NCBI GenBank assembly: GCA_005878095.1
Contig: VBNH01000049.1
Span: 1 to 59,119 of the forward strand
DNA length: 59,119 nt
Origin: Gammaproteobacteria bacterium
GTDB lineage: Bacteria; Pseudomonadota; Gammaproteobacteria; Steroidobacterales; Steroidobacteraceae
Direction: 5' to 3'
The position numbers and the translations under genes are program-made. Shown here one piece after another: positions 17,812 through 28,946 of this stretch (the stretch's first letter is position 1; every line of letters begins with the position of its first letter). The notes under the pieces are model-generated. The model ran no database searches, had not been told where the DNA came from, and saw only the letters and a list, made by a program, of their open reading frames with translations.

Positions 17812-19086
17812 ATGCGCTGGTTGACGCCTCTGTTTGTGCTTGCGGTCCTCGCGAGCCTCGCCATCGAGCTGTGGCTGTCACGCCGTCAGGCCAGGGCCGT
17901 CGCCTGCCACCGCGATTCTGTACCCGGGCCGTTCGCCGGCAGCGTCTCGGCGAGCGAACACGGCAAGGCGGCCGACTACACGCTGGCCAAGCTGCGCCTC
18001 GGTCGCATCGTCAGCCTCGTCGACGCGGCGCTCACCCTGCTGCTCACGGTCGGTGGCGGCATCGCGGCGGTGGATGCGCTGTGGCGCCACACCCGCTTGA
18101 CGCAACCGTGGCTCGGCGTGCTGGTGATTGCCAGCGTCGCGCTGCTCATGCAGCTCGCCAACCTGCCCTTCTCGGTGTGGCGCACCTTCCGGCTCGAGAC
18201 GCGCTTCGGCTTCAACCGCACCACGCCCGGCCTGTTCCTCGCCGATCTGGGCAGGGGCCTGGCGCTCGCCGTGCTGCTCGGCGGTCCGCTGCTGGTTGCG
18301 ACGCTGGTGCTCATGCAGCGGGCGGGCAGCCGCTGGTGGGTATGGGCGTGGGGCCTGTGGCTCGCCGTCATGTTCCTCATGGCCTGGGCCTGGCCGGCAT
18401 TCATCGCGCCGCTCTTCAACCGCTTCTCGCCGCTCGAGGACCAGGCGCTGCGGCAGCGCATCGAAGCGCTGCTCACGCGCTGCGGCTTCGCTTCCCGGGG
18501 GGTATTCGTCGTGGACAACTCGCGCCGCTCGAGCCACGGCAACGCCTATTTCACCGGCATCGGCCGCCACAAGCGCATCGTGTTCTTCGATACGCTGCTC
18601 GAGCGTCTCGCTCACCCGGAAGTCGAGGCGGTGCTGGCGCACGAGCTCGGCCATTTCCGCCTCAAGCACGTGCGCCAGCGGCTGCTGCTGTCGATCGCGC
18701 TGTCCTTCGTGGGCCTGGCGCTGCTCGGCTGGTTGACCCGGCAGGCCCCCTTCTACGCGGCGCTCGGCGTGCCCTTGCCCTCGACGCACGCCGCGCTGCT
18801 GCTGTTCGTGCTCGTGGTCCCGGCCTTCACTTTCTTCATCACCCCGCTCGCCTCGCTGTGGTCGCGGCGGCACGAGTTCCAGGCGGACGCGTTCGCCACC
18901 CGCCATGCCAGCGCGGCCGAGCTCGCCACGGCGCTCGTCAAGCTGCATCGGGACAACGCCACCACTCTGACACCCGATCCGGTGTACGCCGCGTTCTATT
19001 ATTCGCATCCACCGCCGCTCGCACGCATCGCGCGCCTGCGGCGCGGCGCCGGCGTCCTGACGCGCCCGACGGTTCAGGGAATGTAG
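17812..19086 (+). CDS. M48-family membrane metalloprotease (Ste24/CAAX prenyl protease 1-like)
   Basis: A 424-residue integral membrane zinc protease. The catalytic HELGH is at about residue 280 (VLAHELGHFRLKH), with the third zinc ligand in the later segment EFQADAFATRHAS. An M48 N-terminal domain precedes it (FRLETRFGFNRTTPGLFLAD) and about seven hydrophobic helices surround it. Family members degrade misfolded membrane proteins or act on prenylated peptides in eukaryotes; in bacteria a quality-control role is usual. ATG at 17812 opens the first membrane helix (LTPLFVLAVLASLAIEL); the open frame upstream is Arg-rich and not protein-like. Its 3' end overlaps the convergent glycosyltransferase by 13 bases. 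Confidence 0.85.
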   Translation: MRWLTPLFVLAVLASLAIELWLSRRQARAVACHRDSVPGPFAGSVSASEHGKAADYTLAKLRLGRIVSLVDAALTLLLTVGGGIAAVDALWRHTRLTQPWLGVLVIASVALLMQLANLPFSVWRTFRLETRFGFNRTTPGLFLADLGRGLALAVLLGGPLLVATLVLMQRAGSRWWVWAWGLWLAVMFLMAWAWPAFIAPLFNRFSPLEDQALRQRIEALLTRCGFASRGVFVVDNSRRSSHGNAYFTGIGRHKRIVFFDTLLERLAHPEVEAVLAHELGHFRLKHVRQRLLLSIALSFVGLALLGWLTRQAPFYAALGVPLPSTHAALLLFVLVVPAFTFFITPLASLWSRRHEFQADAFATRHASAAELATALVKLHRDNATTLTPDPVYAAFYYSHPPPLARIARLRRGAGVLTRPTVQGM

Positions 19087-20765
19087 TAGAGATCGATCGA
19101 CTTGCCGACACGTTCCACGGGCTGGTAAGCATCCAGCCAGGCGTAGTCGGCGGGAGCGCGCGTGCGCGCGAGCGCCGAGATCGCCACCCAGCCGCTCGCA
19201 GGCCGGCGCGCCGCCAGGCTCACGAACGGCGGCAACGGCTCGCGGCTCAAGTCCGCCGTGCCGCGGTACGCGAGGCTCAGCTTCGCAATCCGCAGCTGCG
19301 CGGCACGCACCTCCAGGCGCCGCAGATCCTGGCCCCAGTCCAGATCCGAGTCGACCAACACGCGCTGCGGGTGCGGCACCGCTTCGTTGAAGTAAGGCAG
19401 GTAGTCCGGATAGGCCGTCCACAGCGTGCTGAGCTGCCACAACAGCAGCGCGAGCAGCACTGCGACCGGAGCCACGGCGAGGCGCCGGTTGCGCCACGCG
19501 GCGAGCGCGCGCCAGGCGCGCACGCTCACATACGCCGCGCCCAACGCAAAGAATGGATACAGCACCAGCAGGTGCCGTATGCCGATGTTGATGCGGCTGA
19601 AGGCGCTCGCGAATGTGAGCATCAGGATCACGAGCACCGCCGGTGCGAGCGCCCAGCAATTGCGGCTGCGCCAGCCGTCCCGCGCCAGCCACGCCATCCC
19701 GACGGGTCCGGCGGCGAGCAGCGCAATGGGCGTCTTGACCGCCAGCGCCACCAGGTAGAAGTACCACCACCCCATGAGGCGCACGTGTCCCAGCAGGTAC
19801 GACAGGTGACCGCTGTCGTTGTGAGCCTTGACCGCCACGATGCCGTTGACCAGATCCCTGAGCGCGCGCGGCAACCACAGATGCGAGAGCAGCACACCGA
19901 GCTGGTGATCCAGCCCCCGCTCCTGCAGCAGGTAGGACAGCGCCCAGTTGAAACGCAGCGCGACGGCTGCCGCGTTGGGCGAGCGCGGACCGTAGGCCAC
20001 GGCGATCGGCAACAGCGCGGCGAGCAGCGCGAGCGCCAGGCCCAGCAGGCGCGGGCGCGCGCTCGCGCCCGGGCTCTCCGCACGCAGCGCGCCCGCACCG
20101 GGCGGCACCCCGGGCGGCACGCCGAGCGGATCGCGCCATCCGACAGCGGCACGCACCAGCGCCAGTGCCGGCAACGCCAGGCCGATGAAGGGCACGGCGG
20201 AGAATTTCGTGCCGACCGCGAGCCCCGCGGCGAGCCCGAAGCGGGCCGCGTCGCGCAGCCGCGCGCTCACCAGCCACAATTGCAGGGCATAGAGTGCGAG
20301 CAGACAGGTGGCAGCCGCAGCCACATCGAGGCTGGCAAGGGCTGCGTGTCCGAGCACCGCCGGCACCGAGGCAAGCAGCAATACGCTCAGGAGCGCCGCG
20401 CCCTGCGATGCGAACAGTCGCCGCGCCCACAACCAGGTGGCGAGCAGCAGCAGCGCGAGGAACGGCAGCGTCCCCAGCCGCGCAAGGGTGAGGTAGCGCC
20501 AATAATGGCCGCCGGAGTACAGGATATCGACGCCTTCCTGCGTGCCGTTCGGCGGTGGGGTGCCGAAAGAGCGCGCCCCGGCGAGGTACGGCCCGAGCGC
20601 GAGCAGCACCCGCCCGAGCGGCGGATGCTCGGTGTCGTATTCGTACTGGCCGCGGTCGAGCAGCTCGATACCGGCGGCCAGGTGCTCGGGCTCGTCCCAG
20701 GTGTTGGAATACACGCGCCAGCTGCCCGCCGCGAGTGCGCATGCCAGAAGAATGATCAGCGTCAA
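19074..20765 (-). CDS. Membrane glycosyltransferase, GT39/ArnT-like
   Basis: A membrane protein of about 563 residues with about 11-12 hydrophobic segments and a periplasmic C-terminal domain. The first loop has the catalytic acidic motif TWDEPEHL and the following TEHPPLGRVLLAL, typical of polyprenyl-phosphate-dependent mannosyl or aminoarabinose transferases. It would move a sugar from a lipid carrier to a protein or lipid in the periplasm; the acceptor is unknown. No ATG or GTG lies in frame near the first helix. TTG at 20765 is the only standard start and sits right before LTLIILLACALAAG; the true start could lie slightly upstream. It follows purA on the same strand. Confidence 0.7.
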   Translation of the reverse strand: MTLIILLACALAAGSWRVYSNTWDEPEHLAAGIELLDRGQYEYDTEHPPLGRVLLALGPYLAGARSFGTPPPNGTQEGVDILYSGGHYWRYLTLARLGTLPFLALLLLATWLWARRLFASQGAALLSVLLLASVPAVLGHAALASLDVAAAATCLLALYALQLWLVSARLRDAARFGLAAGLAVGTKFSAVPFIGLALPALALVRAAVGWRDPLGVPPGVPPGAGALRAESPGASARPRLLGLALALLAALLPIAVAYGPRSPNAAAVALRFNWALSYLLQERGLDHQLGVLLSHLWLPRALRDLVNGIVAVKAHNDSGHLSYLLGHVRLMGWWYFYLVALAVKTPIALLAAGPVGMAWLARDGWRSRNCWALAPAVLVILMLTFASAFSRINIGIRHLLVLYPFFALGAAYVSVRAWRALAAWRNRRLAVAPVAVLLALLLWQLSTLWTAYPDYLPYFNEAVPHPQRVLVDSDLDWGQDLRRLEVRAAQLRIAKLSLAYRGTADLSREPLPPFVSLAARRPASGWVAISALARTRAPADYAWLDAYQPVERVGKSIDLYYIP

Positions 20766-20815
20766 TGCCAGCCGCCCCGCCGCGGCGGAGCGCGCGCTCG
20801 CCGATGCGCTCAGAC

Positions 20816-22123
<1,308 letters not shown>

Positions 22124-22312
22124 CTACCGCGCCAGAAACAGGATGATGACGCCGACGAGCATGCTGCCGAGGCCCGCAATGCGCAACTCGCGGTCGCGCA
22201 CCTCCAGGAGCCTGGCGAACGCGCGCTTCACGCCCTGTGGATGGAGAAACGGCGCGATACCTTCCAACACCAGAAACAGCCCAAGCGCGGCGAGCAGGTC
22301 CGTTGAATTCAC
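22124..22312 (-). CDS. DUF2065 family small membrane protein (YjeT-like)
   Basis: A 62-residue inner-membrane protein with two hydrophobic helices: LLAALGLFLVLEGIAPFL at the N-terminus and GLGSMLVGVIILFLA at the C-terminus, separated by a basic helix (RAFARLLEVRDRELR). The family is known by its place between hflC and purA and has no assigned function. It lies 24 bases after hflC and 12 before purA, so it is almost certainly in the same transcript. Confidence 0.85.
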   Translation of the reverse strand: MNSTDLLAALGLFLVLEGIAPFLHPQGVKRAFARLLEVRDRELRIAGLGSMLVGVIILFLAR

Positions 22313-22336
22313 AGGACACGCAGTCGGCTGGGGGCG

Positions 22337-23218
22337 CTAGCGCCGCGGGGCAGCCGCTTTCAACGAATCTTTGAAATACTTGAAGAAATCCCCGTCGGGC
22401 GTCACCACCAGCAGGTCGCCGTCCTTGCCGAGCGAGCGCTCGTAAGCCTGCAGGCTGCGATAGAAGGCGTAGAACTCGGGGTTCTTCGAGTAGGCACGCG
22501 CGTATATCTGGGCGGCCGCCGCGTCGCCCTCGCCACGCACGCGCAGCGCGTCGCGCTCCGCGTCGGCGAGGATCACGGTGCGCTGGCGCTCGGCGGAGGC
22601 GCGGATGCCGGCGCTGGTGCTCTGCCCTTCGGCGCGCAGGCGGCTCGCGGTCTTGGCGAAGCTCTGCTTCATGCTCTCGTAGACGCGCGCCGCCACTTCG
22701 TCGGGGAGGTCGATGCGCTGCACGCGCACGTCCACCAGGTCCACGCCCAGTCCCGCCGCGTTGCGGCTGGCCTGGCCGAACATCTGGCCGGTGACCGCGG
22801 CCCGCTCGGCGGAGACGATCTGCTGCAGCGTGCGTTGCGCCACCACGCTCTTGATCCCGTCCTTGACGATCTCCGCCAGACGTTCGCCGGCCAGATCAAT
22901 CAGTCCGCCTGTGGCCGTGAAGTACAGCGAGGGGTCCTTGACGCGCCACTTCACGTAGAAGTCCACGATCAGGCCGCGGCCGTCGTTCGTCAGGAACGTC
23001 TCGCCGGTGTAGGACTGCGAGAGAATGCGGCTGTCAAATTTGGTCACCACGTCCCACGGCCACTTCAGATGCAGCCCGGGCGCGTAATGGATGCCCACGA
23101 TCGCGCCGAATTCCGTGCGAATGGCGAACTCGGTCTCGTTCACCGAGAACAGCGACAGCGCCGCCAGCACCACCAGCACGCCGGCGCCGATCAGCAGCGG
23201 GACCAGGCGCGAGCTCAT
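22337..23218 (-). CDS. hflC: HflC, modulator subunit of FtsH protease
   Basis: A 293-residue SPFH/band-7 protein anchored by one N-terminal helix (LLIGAGVLVVLAALSLF) with most of its mass in the periplasm. It forms a large cage with HflK around the FtsH protease and tunes its activity on membrane proteins. The band-7 domain runs from about residue 20 to 190 (VNETEFAIRTEFG, AERLAEIVKDGIKSVV), followed by a long coiled coil (RLRAEGQSTSAGIRASAER, GEGDAAAAQIYARAYSK). Its ATG overlaps the TGA of hflK, showing translational coupling. Confidence 0.94.
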   Translation of the reverse strand: MSSRLVPLLIGAGVLVVLAALSLFSVNETEFAIRTEFGAIVGIHYAPGLHLKWPWDVVTKFDSRILSQSYTGETFLTNDGRGLIVDFYVKWRVKDPSLYFTATGGLIDLAGERLAEIVKDGIKSVVAQRTLQQIVSAERAAVTGQMFGQASRNAAGLGVDLVDVRVQRIDLPDEVAARVYESMKQSFAKTASRLRAEGQSTSAGIRASAERQRTVILADAERDALRVRGEGDAAAAQIYARAYSKNPEFYAFYRSLQAYERSLGKDGDLLVVTPDGDFFKYFKDSLKAAAPRR

Positions 23219-24324
23219 CAGCGCTCTCCGCGCCCGCGGGCTTCGACGGTAACCGAATCGGGCTCCTTCGGGGCGCCGCTGGCGGGGGCTTCCGCACCCT
23301 CCGCCTCGCGCGCCGCGCCCTTCTCCAGCAGCTTGTCGATGGGCAGGTAGAACATGTTGCCGCCCGCACGAGCGTCGATCAGCACCTTGTGCGCACGCGT
23401 CAGCACGTTCTCGACCGTGTCCATGTACAGCCGCCGGCGCGTCACTTCCGGGGACTGCGCGTAGGCCGCCTCGAGCTGCGCGAAGCGCGACGCCTGCCCC
23501 TCGGCGAGCGCCGTGACCTGCGCCTTGTAGGCCTGGGCATCCTGCTGCATCCGCAGGGCGGCGCCCTGCGCCACGGGAACGATGCCGTTGGCGTAGGCTT
23601 CGGACTCCAGGATGAAGCGCTCCTTGTCGGCCTGCGCCTTGTTGGCGTCGCGCTGCGAGGGAATCACCGCGTCCGGCACCTGCACGTCCTCGAGATTGAC
23701 CGTCGTGACCGTGATGCCCGAGGTGTAGTAATCGAGGGTGTGCTGGATCAGATCCTTGGTGCGCCGGGTCACCTCGGGGCGCGTCGTGCCGACCAACAGG
23801 TCATCGAGGGTGCTGCGGCCGACGATCTCGCGGATCGCGCTTTCGCTCACCTCGCTCAGGGTGGCTTCCGGATCGCGCACCCGGAACAGCTTCTTCACCG
23901 GGTCCGAGAACTGGTACTGCACGGCGAAATGCAGGTCGACGAGATTGACATCCGAAGTGAGTACGCGGGACTTGAAGTCGCTGGAGTTCACGCTCGCGAC
24001 ATTCACCTTGGTGACCGTCTCGATGGGCCAGGGCCAGCGCCAGCCCACGCCCGGAGCCTTCACGTCGACGAGCCGCCCGAAGCGCTGGACGATGCCGCGC
24101 TCGGCTTGCGCCACCTGATAGAAGCCGCTCCACAGCCACAGGCCGAGCGCCACCAGGGTCCCCATCAGGAACAGCGAGCCACCGTCACCGCCGCGACCGG
24201 CGGGTCGCAGCAGCGACTCGAGCCGGCGCTGCCAGCTCTTCAGGCGCTCGTCCAGGTCCGGGCCGCCGGCACCCGGGCGGCGTCCCCACGGATTGTTCGG
24301 ACCGCTTGGTTGATTCCAGGCCAT
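23218..24324 (-). CDS. hflK: HflK, modulator subunit of FtsH protease
   Basis: A 368-residue partner of HflC. A Gly/Pro/Asn-rich N-terminus (MAWNQPSGPNNPWGRRPG) precedes a membrane helix at about 52-70 (FLMGTLVALGLWLWSGFYQV) and a band-7 domain (QAERGIVQRFGRLVDVKAPG, ESAIREIVGRSTLDDLL). Then come the coiled coil (SQRDANKAQADKERFI) and a Glu/Pro/Ala-rich tail. It overlaps hflC by one base pair of codons and follows hflX by 18 bases. Confidence 0.94.
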   Translation of the reverse strand: MAWNQPSGPNNPWGRRPGAGGPDLDERLKSWQRRLESLLRPAGRGGDGGSLFLMGTLVALGLWLWSGFYQVAQAERGIVQRFGRLVDVKAPGVGWRWPWPIETVTKVNVASVNSSDFKSRVLTSDVNLVDLHFAVQYQFSDPVKKLFRVRDPEATLSEVSESAIREIVGRSTLDDLLVGTTRPEVTRRTKDLIQHTLDYYTSGITVTTVNLEDVQVPDAVIPSQRDANKAQADKERFILESEAYANGIVPVAQGAALRMQQDAQAYKAQVTALAEGQASRFAQLEAAYAQSPEVTRRRLYMDTVENVLTRAHKVLIDARAGGNMFYLPIDKLLEKGAAREAEGAEAPASGAPKEPDSVTVEARGRGER

Positions 24325-24342
24325 ATGGAGGTGTGCGCGACG

Positions 24343-25695
24343 TCAGCGCTGCTTGGTCGCGCTCGAGACGGCGGTCGATTGTAGGTAGGCCATCCCGGGG
24401 GCACAAGGCATGTCCGCCCCCTGCACCTCGAGAATCTGCACGCCGGCCGTGCGGGCCAGCTGCAGGAGCTCCAGGTCCGGAAGCTCCACCGCCAGCTCGA
24501 TCGAGCCATCCTCGGCGCACGCCTCCGCGCGCACCACCTGCGCGGCGTAGAGGCGCGAGCGCAGCGCCCCACCGCCCGCGGCGACCCGCAGGCGCGCGCG
24601 TCGCGCGAAGCGCGCCAGCCGCTCGGCCACCGCACGCGCCAACAGCTCGAGTCCCAGGCGCTGCTCGGCGGAGATCCACACCGCGGTGGCGCGCTGGGCG
24701 GCATCGCGGTCGATGCGCGGCGCGCTCTGCAGCCGGTCGATCTTGTTGTACAGCAGGATCTGCGGAATCTCCCCGGCGCCGATCTCCCCGAGCACCCCGT
24801 TCACCTGGGCGATCTGCTCCTCGCGCCTGGGGTTGCTGGCATCCACGACGTGCAGCAGCAGGGTCGCGGCGCGCGCCTCGGTCAGGGTCGACTGGAAGGC
24901 GGCCACCAGCTCGTGGGGCAGCTCGCGAATGAACCCCACGGTATCGGCTGCGACCACCGCCGTGCCGCCCGGAAGGGTGATGCGCCGGACCGTTGGATCG
25001 AGCGTCGCGAACAGCTGATCCGCCACATAGGCGTCCGCCCCGGTGAGCGCGCCAAACAGCGTTGACTTCCCCGCGTTGGTATAGCCCACCAGCGCGAGCG
25101 AGGGCACGGGAATCTCGGCGCGGGTCTGGCGGCCGGTCTCGCGTTGCTGCTGGATCTTCGCCAGGCGCCGGGTGAGCACGCGCACCCGCTGGGCAATGAT
25201 GCGCCGATCGGTCTCGAGCTGCGTCTCGCCGGGGCCGCGCAGGCCGATACCGCCCTTCTGGCGCTCGAGGTGCGTCCAACCGCGTACCAGCCGGCTGCCG
25301 GTGTGCTTGAGCTGCGCGAGCTCGACTTCCAGCTTGCCTTCGAAGCTGCGGGCGCGCTGCGCGAAGATATCGAGGATCAGGCCGTTGCGGTCGAGCACCC
25401 GCCGCTCGGTGAGCCTCTCGAGGTTGCGCTCCTGGCTCGGGGAGAGTGCGTGATCGACGAGGATGACGTCCGCCTGCTGGGCCCGGGCGATGCCGCGCAG
25501 CTCCTCGGCTTTTCCACTGCCGAGGAAGTAGCGTGAATCGGGCCGCTCGCGCCGGCCCGTGAGCGTCGCGACCGGCAGTGCGCCGGCGGATACGGCCAGC
25601 TGCGTGAATTCCTGCAGGTCCTCCGGATCGACCTGCGCGCCCAGTCCCAGGCGCACCAATACGGCGCGCTCACCAGTCCGTGGGCGTTCGAACAC
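24343..25695 (-). CDS. hflX: HflX ribosome-associated GTPase
   Basis: A 450-residue GTPase that splits or rescues stalled ribosomes, especially under heat stress. The N-terminal HflX domain (about 1-190) has the glycine-rich GGIGLRGPGETQLETDRR segment. The G domain follows: VGYTNAGKSTLF (G1), DTVGFIRELPHELV (G3) and YNKIDRL (G4). The C-terminal domain, from about residue 360, is the usual small extension. It lies between hfq and hflK in the conserved order. Confidence 0.95.
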   Translation of the reverse strand: MFERPRTGERAVLVRLGLGAQVDPEDLQEFTQLAVSAGALPVATLTGRRERPDSRYFLGSGKAEELRGIARAQQADVILVDHALSPSQERNLERLTERRVLDRNGLILDIFAQRARSFEGKLEVELAQLKHTGSRLVRGWTHLERQKGGIGLRGPGETQLETDRRIIAQRVRVLTRRLAKIQQQRETGRQTRAEIPVPSLALVGYTNAGKSTLFGALTGADAYVADQLFATLDPTVRRITLPGGTAVVAADTVGFIRELPHELVAAFQSTLTEARAATLLLHVVDASNPRREEQIAQVNGVLGEIGAGEIPQILLYNKIDRLQSAPRIDRDAAQRATAVWISAEQRLGLELLARAVAERLARFARRARLRVAAGGGALRSRLYAAQVVRAEACAEDGSIELAVELPDLELLQLARTAGVQILEVQGADMPCAPGMAYLQSTAVSSATKQR

Positions 25696-25719
25696 TCAGG
25701 CTTCCCGTGAAGGGGGACA

Positions 25720-25974
25720 TTATTCGGCGTGCGTCTCCGGGGCGCCGCCGCCCTCGTCGGCCGCCAGGCGCACGTTGCGCGCCGGCACGACCGTGGAAAT
25801 CGCATGCTTGTAGACCATCTGGCTGACGCTGTTCTTCAGCAGCACCACGAACTGGTCAAAGGAATCGATCTGACCTTGCAACTTAATGCCGTTGACGAGG
25901 TAGATGGATACCGGCACCCGTTCCTTGCGCAAGGCATTCAAAAAGGGATCTTGCAGGGACTGGCCTTTGGCCAT
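25720..25974 (-). CDS. hfq: RNA chaperone Hfq
   Basis: An 84-residue Sm-like protein that pairs small RNAs with messages as a hexameric ring. Sm1 is seen in [20 protein letters not shown] and Sm2 in [10 protein letters not shown], with the N-terminal [10 protein letters not shown] helix of the proximal face. The C-terminal tail after residue 70 is short and acidic. ATG at 25974 is preceded by AAGGAG and begins MAKGQSLQD, the universal Hfq start. The 147 bases between it and miaA may carry its own promoter. Confidence 0.97.
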   Translation of the reverse strand: MAKGQSLQDPFLNALRKERVPVSIYLVNGIKLQGQIDSFDQFVVLLKNSVSQMVYKHAISTVVPARNVRLAADEGGGAPETHAE

Positions 25975-26121
25975 CGGGTTCTCCTTATTTTTTGCAGCTT
26001 CGTGTTGTTCGGCGGGACAAACGGACCGCAACCGAACTTCCGTGTTCCGCGATCCGGCAAAACCAACGTGCCTCATCAGCGGCGAGGAACCGAGCTCGAC
26101 CATATTAACATGCGCATTGCT

Positions 26122-27105
26122 CTAAAGCCCAAGCCGGGCCAACTCATGAATTATGTCTCGATTCCACGACAGCCGACTGTCCGGATCGATCCATTCCCCG
26201 AGGGCCTCGCCCCGCATCCAGGTCAGCTGCCGCTTGGCCAGCTGGCGCGTCGCCGCAACGGCCCGCCGCACCCCCTCCTCCAGGGCGTATTGCCCGTCGA
26301 GGTGTGCCCACAGCTGCCGGTAGCCCACCGCGCGCATCGATGGATGATGGGCGGTGAGGGCGCCGCCGCGGCGTAACCCGCTCACCTCCTCGAGCAAGCC
26401 CGCCGCCATCATGGAATCGAAGCGCCGGGCGATACGCTCGTGCAGTTCGGCTCGCCGCCTGGGCGCAAGAATCCAGTAGCGCAGTCGCCAGCCGGCAAGC
26501 GCACTGACGGTCACGCGCTGCAGCTGCGAGATCGGTCGCCCGGTGGCGTAACAAACTTCCAGCGCTCGCTGGATCCGCTGGCTGTCGGTGGGCGCGATAC
26601 GCGCGGCGGCTTGCGGGTCCAGGCCGGCCAGTTCCGCGTGCAGCGCCGGCCATCCGTACCGGGCGGCCCGCGCGTCCAGCTCCGAACGCAGCCGCGGGTC
26701 GGCCTGCGGCAGCGCCGCCAGCCCGTGCAGGAGCGAGCGCAGGTACAGCATGGTCCCCCCCACGAGCAGCGGCACCCGGCCGCGGGCGTGTATGTCACGG
26801 ATGCTCACGAGCGCGTCGGCGACGAAGCGCCCGGCGGAATAGCTCTCGGTCGGCTCGCAGATGTCGATCAGGTGGTGGGGAACGCGCTCGCGCAGCTCGC
26901 GCGCCGGCTTGGCCGTGCCGATATCCAGCCCCCGGTAGACGAGCGCCGAGTCCACGCTGACGATCTCTACCGGGGCGCTCTGCGCAAGCCCGAGGGCCCA
27001 ATCGGTCTTGCCCGCGCCCGTGGGCCCGGTGAGGACGAACACCGGCAGGTCCTGCCCGACTGCCCCGGGCGCCGACGGTACGGCCGCGCGCGCACCGTGC
27101 GCCAT
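26122..27105 (-). CDS. miaA: tRNA dimethylallyltransferase
   Basis: Transfers a dimethylallyl group to A37 of tRNAs reading U-starting codons. The 327-residue protein has the P-loop GPTGAGKTDWALGLA at about residues 28-42, the DSALVYRGLDIGTAKP segment (variant of the catalytic DSxQVYR) and LVGGTMLYLRSLLHGLA. The gene abuts mutL (stop of mutL at 27106), so the two are co-transcribed, as in other gammaproteobacteria. Upstream of hfq. Confidence 0.95.
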   Translation of the reverse strand: MAHGARAAVPSAPGAVGQDLPVFVLTGPTGAGKTDWALGLAQSAPVEIVSVDSALVYRGLDIGTAKPARELRERVPHHLIDICEPTESYSAGRFVADALVSIRDIHARGRVPLLVGGTMLYLRSLLHGLAALPQADPRLRSELDARAARYGWPALHAELAGLDPQAAARIAPTDSQRIQRALEVCYATGRPISQLQRVTVSALAGWRLRYWILAPRRRAELHERIARRFDSMMAAGLLEEVSGLRRGGALTAHHPSMRAVGYRQLWAHLDGQYALEEGVRRAVAATRQLAKRQLTWMRGEALGEWIDPDSRLSWNRDIIHELARLGL

Positions 27106-28896
27106 TCAACGCCCCCGCAGGAACAGCTGGTCCAGCTGCTGCAGGGACAGGCGCGTCCAGGTCGGCCGCCCGTGGTTGCACTGGTTGGCGCGCTCGGTAG
27201 CCTCCATCTGCCGCAGCAGCGTGTCCATTTCCGGCAGCGTGAGGCGGCGGTGAGCGTGGATCGCGCTGCGGCAGGCAAGCGTGCCGAGGAACCTGTCCGC
27301 GGCGCCCTCGAGGTGGTGCGTGTCGGCCTCCAGGGTGAGGTCGTGCACCAGCGAGGTGACGATCTGCGAGATCTCCCCCGGCTTGAGCGTCGCCGGCACG
27401 CGCCGCAGCGCGAGCCGCGTGGAAGACAGCGCATCGAGCTCGAAACCCGCCTGCTCCCACTCGGCACGTCTCTCCAGGAGCGCGGTGAGCTCGTGCGCCT
27501 TGAGCTCGATGACCACCGGTTCCAGCAGGTGCTGCGAGGCGGGTGTGCCGCTGGCGCGCTCGGCCTTGAATTTCTCGTACAGCACGCGCTCGTGCGCCGC
27601 GTGCATGTCCACCAGCACGAGCCCTTCGCGATTCTGCGCGAGGATGTAGGCGCCGTGCAGTTGCGCCAGCGGCGTGCCGAGGGGCTGTTCCTCGGTGGAG
27701 GACGGGAACGGCGGCGGCGCCCCCGGCGCCGTCCCCGCATCGCGCACCGAGGCGGCGATCGCCCACGGATCGCCCGTGGCCGTATGCAGCGGCAGGCTCG
27801 CTGCGCGCCCGGCGTGCGCCGCCGCGCCTGCGCCAGCCGACCCGTAGCCGCCGCCCAGCCCATCGACACCCCGCGCGGCAGAGGCGGCGGAGAGATCCGG
27901 CTTGGTGCCCGCCAGGGCGCGCTCCACGGCGCGAAAGGCGAAGTCGTGAATCTGGCGGCTGTCACGGAAACGCACTTCGAGCTTGGCCGGGTGGGCGTTC
28001 ACGTCGACGAGCTTCGGGTCCAGCGTCAGGTAGAGCACATAGGCGGCGTGCCGGCCGTGATACAGCACGTCCCGGTACGCGAGTCTGACGGCATTCATCA
28101 GCAGCCGGTCACGCACGCTGCGGCCGTTGACGAACCAGAACTGTTGGTCGGGCTGCGCGCGCGAGCGCGTCGGCAGGCCGGCCCACCCTGACAGCATGAC
28201 GGGCCCCGCGGCGTGCCTCACCGCGACCGCGGCGGCGGCGAAGTCGCCGCCGAGTGCCACCTCCAGGCGCGCGAGCTCAGCCCCCGCGCCATTCACGGCC
28301 GGTGCATCCAGCAGCACGCGGCTGCCGTGGCGCAGGCGAAAGCTCACGTCAAAGCGCGACAGCACCAGCCGTTCCACGAGCCTCGCGATGTGCGTCAGCT
28401 CGGTCGCATCGCTGCGCACGAACTTGCGCCGTGCCGGCACGTTGAAGAACAGGTCGCGCACCTCGATGGTGGTTCCCGGAGGGTGGGCCGCCGCACGCAC
28501 CGGCGTCAGCGCCCCCCCTTCGACATCGACTTGCGCCGCCTGCTCGGCGCCGGCGGCGCGCGAGATGATCCGCAGCCGTGACACCGAGCCGATCGAGGGC
28601 AGCGCCTCACCCCGAAAGCCGAGCGTGGTGATGGCCTCCAGATCATCCAGACAGGCGATCTTGCTGGTCGCATGCCGCGCCAGTGCCACCGGCAGCTCGC
28701 CGGAGGCGATGCCGCCGCCATCGTCGCGCACCCGCACCAGAGCGACGCCGCCGCGCTCGATGTCGATCTCGATGCGCGTCGCGCCGGCGTCCAGTGCGTT
28801 CTCGACGAGCTCCTTGACCACCGAGGCGGGCCGCTCGATCACCTCGCCGGCGGCGATCTGGTCGACGAGTTCGCCGGGAAGAATGCGGATCCCCAT
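27106..28896 (-). CDS. mutL: DNA mismatch repair protein MutL
   Basis: A 596-residue mismatch-repair ATPase. The N-terminal GHKL domain has ELVENALDAGATRIEID (motif I), DDGGGIASGEL (motif II) and GFRGEALPSIGSVSRL (motif III). A poorly conserved Gly/Ala/Pro-rich linker spans about residues 330-400. The C-terminal dimerisation domain ends in HGRPTWTRLSLQQLDQLF. No DQHAxxER endonuclease motif is visible (the site reads DMHAAHERVLYEK), so the endonuclease state should be checked: the motif is nearly present with D-M for D-Q. Confidence 0.95.
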   Translation of the reverse strand: MGIRILPGELVDQIAAGEVIERPASVVKELVENALDAGATRIEIDIERGGVALVRVRDDGGGIASGELPVALARHATSKIACLDDLEAITTLGFRGEALPSIGSVSRLRIISRAAGAEQAAQVDVEGGALTPVRAAAHPPGTTIEVRDLFFNVPARRKFVRSDATELTHIARLVERLVLSRFDVSFRLRHGSRVLLDAPAVNGAGAELARLEVALGGDFAAAAVAVRHAAGPVMLSGWAGLPTRSRAQPDQQFWFVNGRSVRDRLLMNAVRLAYRDVLYHGRHAAYVLYLTLDPKLVDVNAHPAKLEVRFRDSRQIHDFAFRAVERALAGTKPDLSAASAARGVDGLGGGYGSAGAGAAAHAGRAASLPLHTATGDPWAIAASVRDAGTAPGAPPPFPSSTEEQPLGTPLAQLHGAYILAQNREGLVLVDMHAAHERVLYEKFKAERASGTPASQHLLEPVVIELKAHELTALLERRAEWEQAGFELDALSSTRLALRRVPATLKPGEISQIVTSLVHDLTLEADTHHLEGAADRFLGTLACRSAIHAHRRLTLPEMDTLLRQMEATERANQCNHGRPTWTRLSLQQLDQLFLRGR

Positions 28897-28946
28897 GCAA
28901 CCGCAGTCTACAGGCGATCGGCTCGCGCCGAGCGGGACGCGGGCGA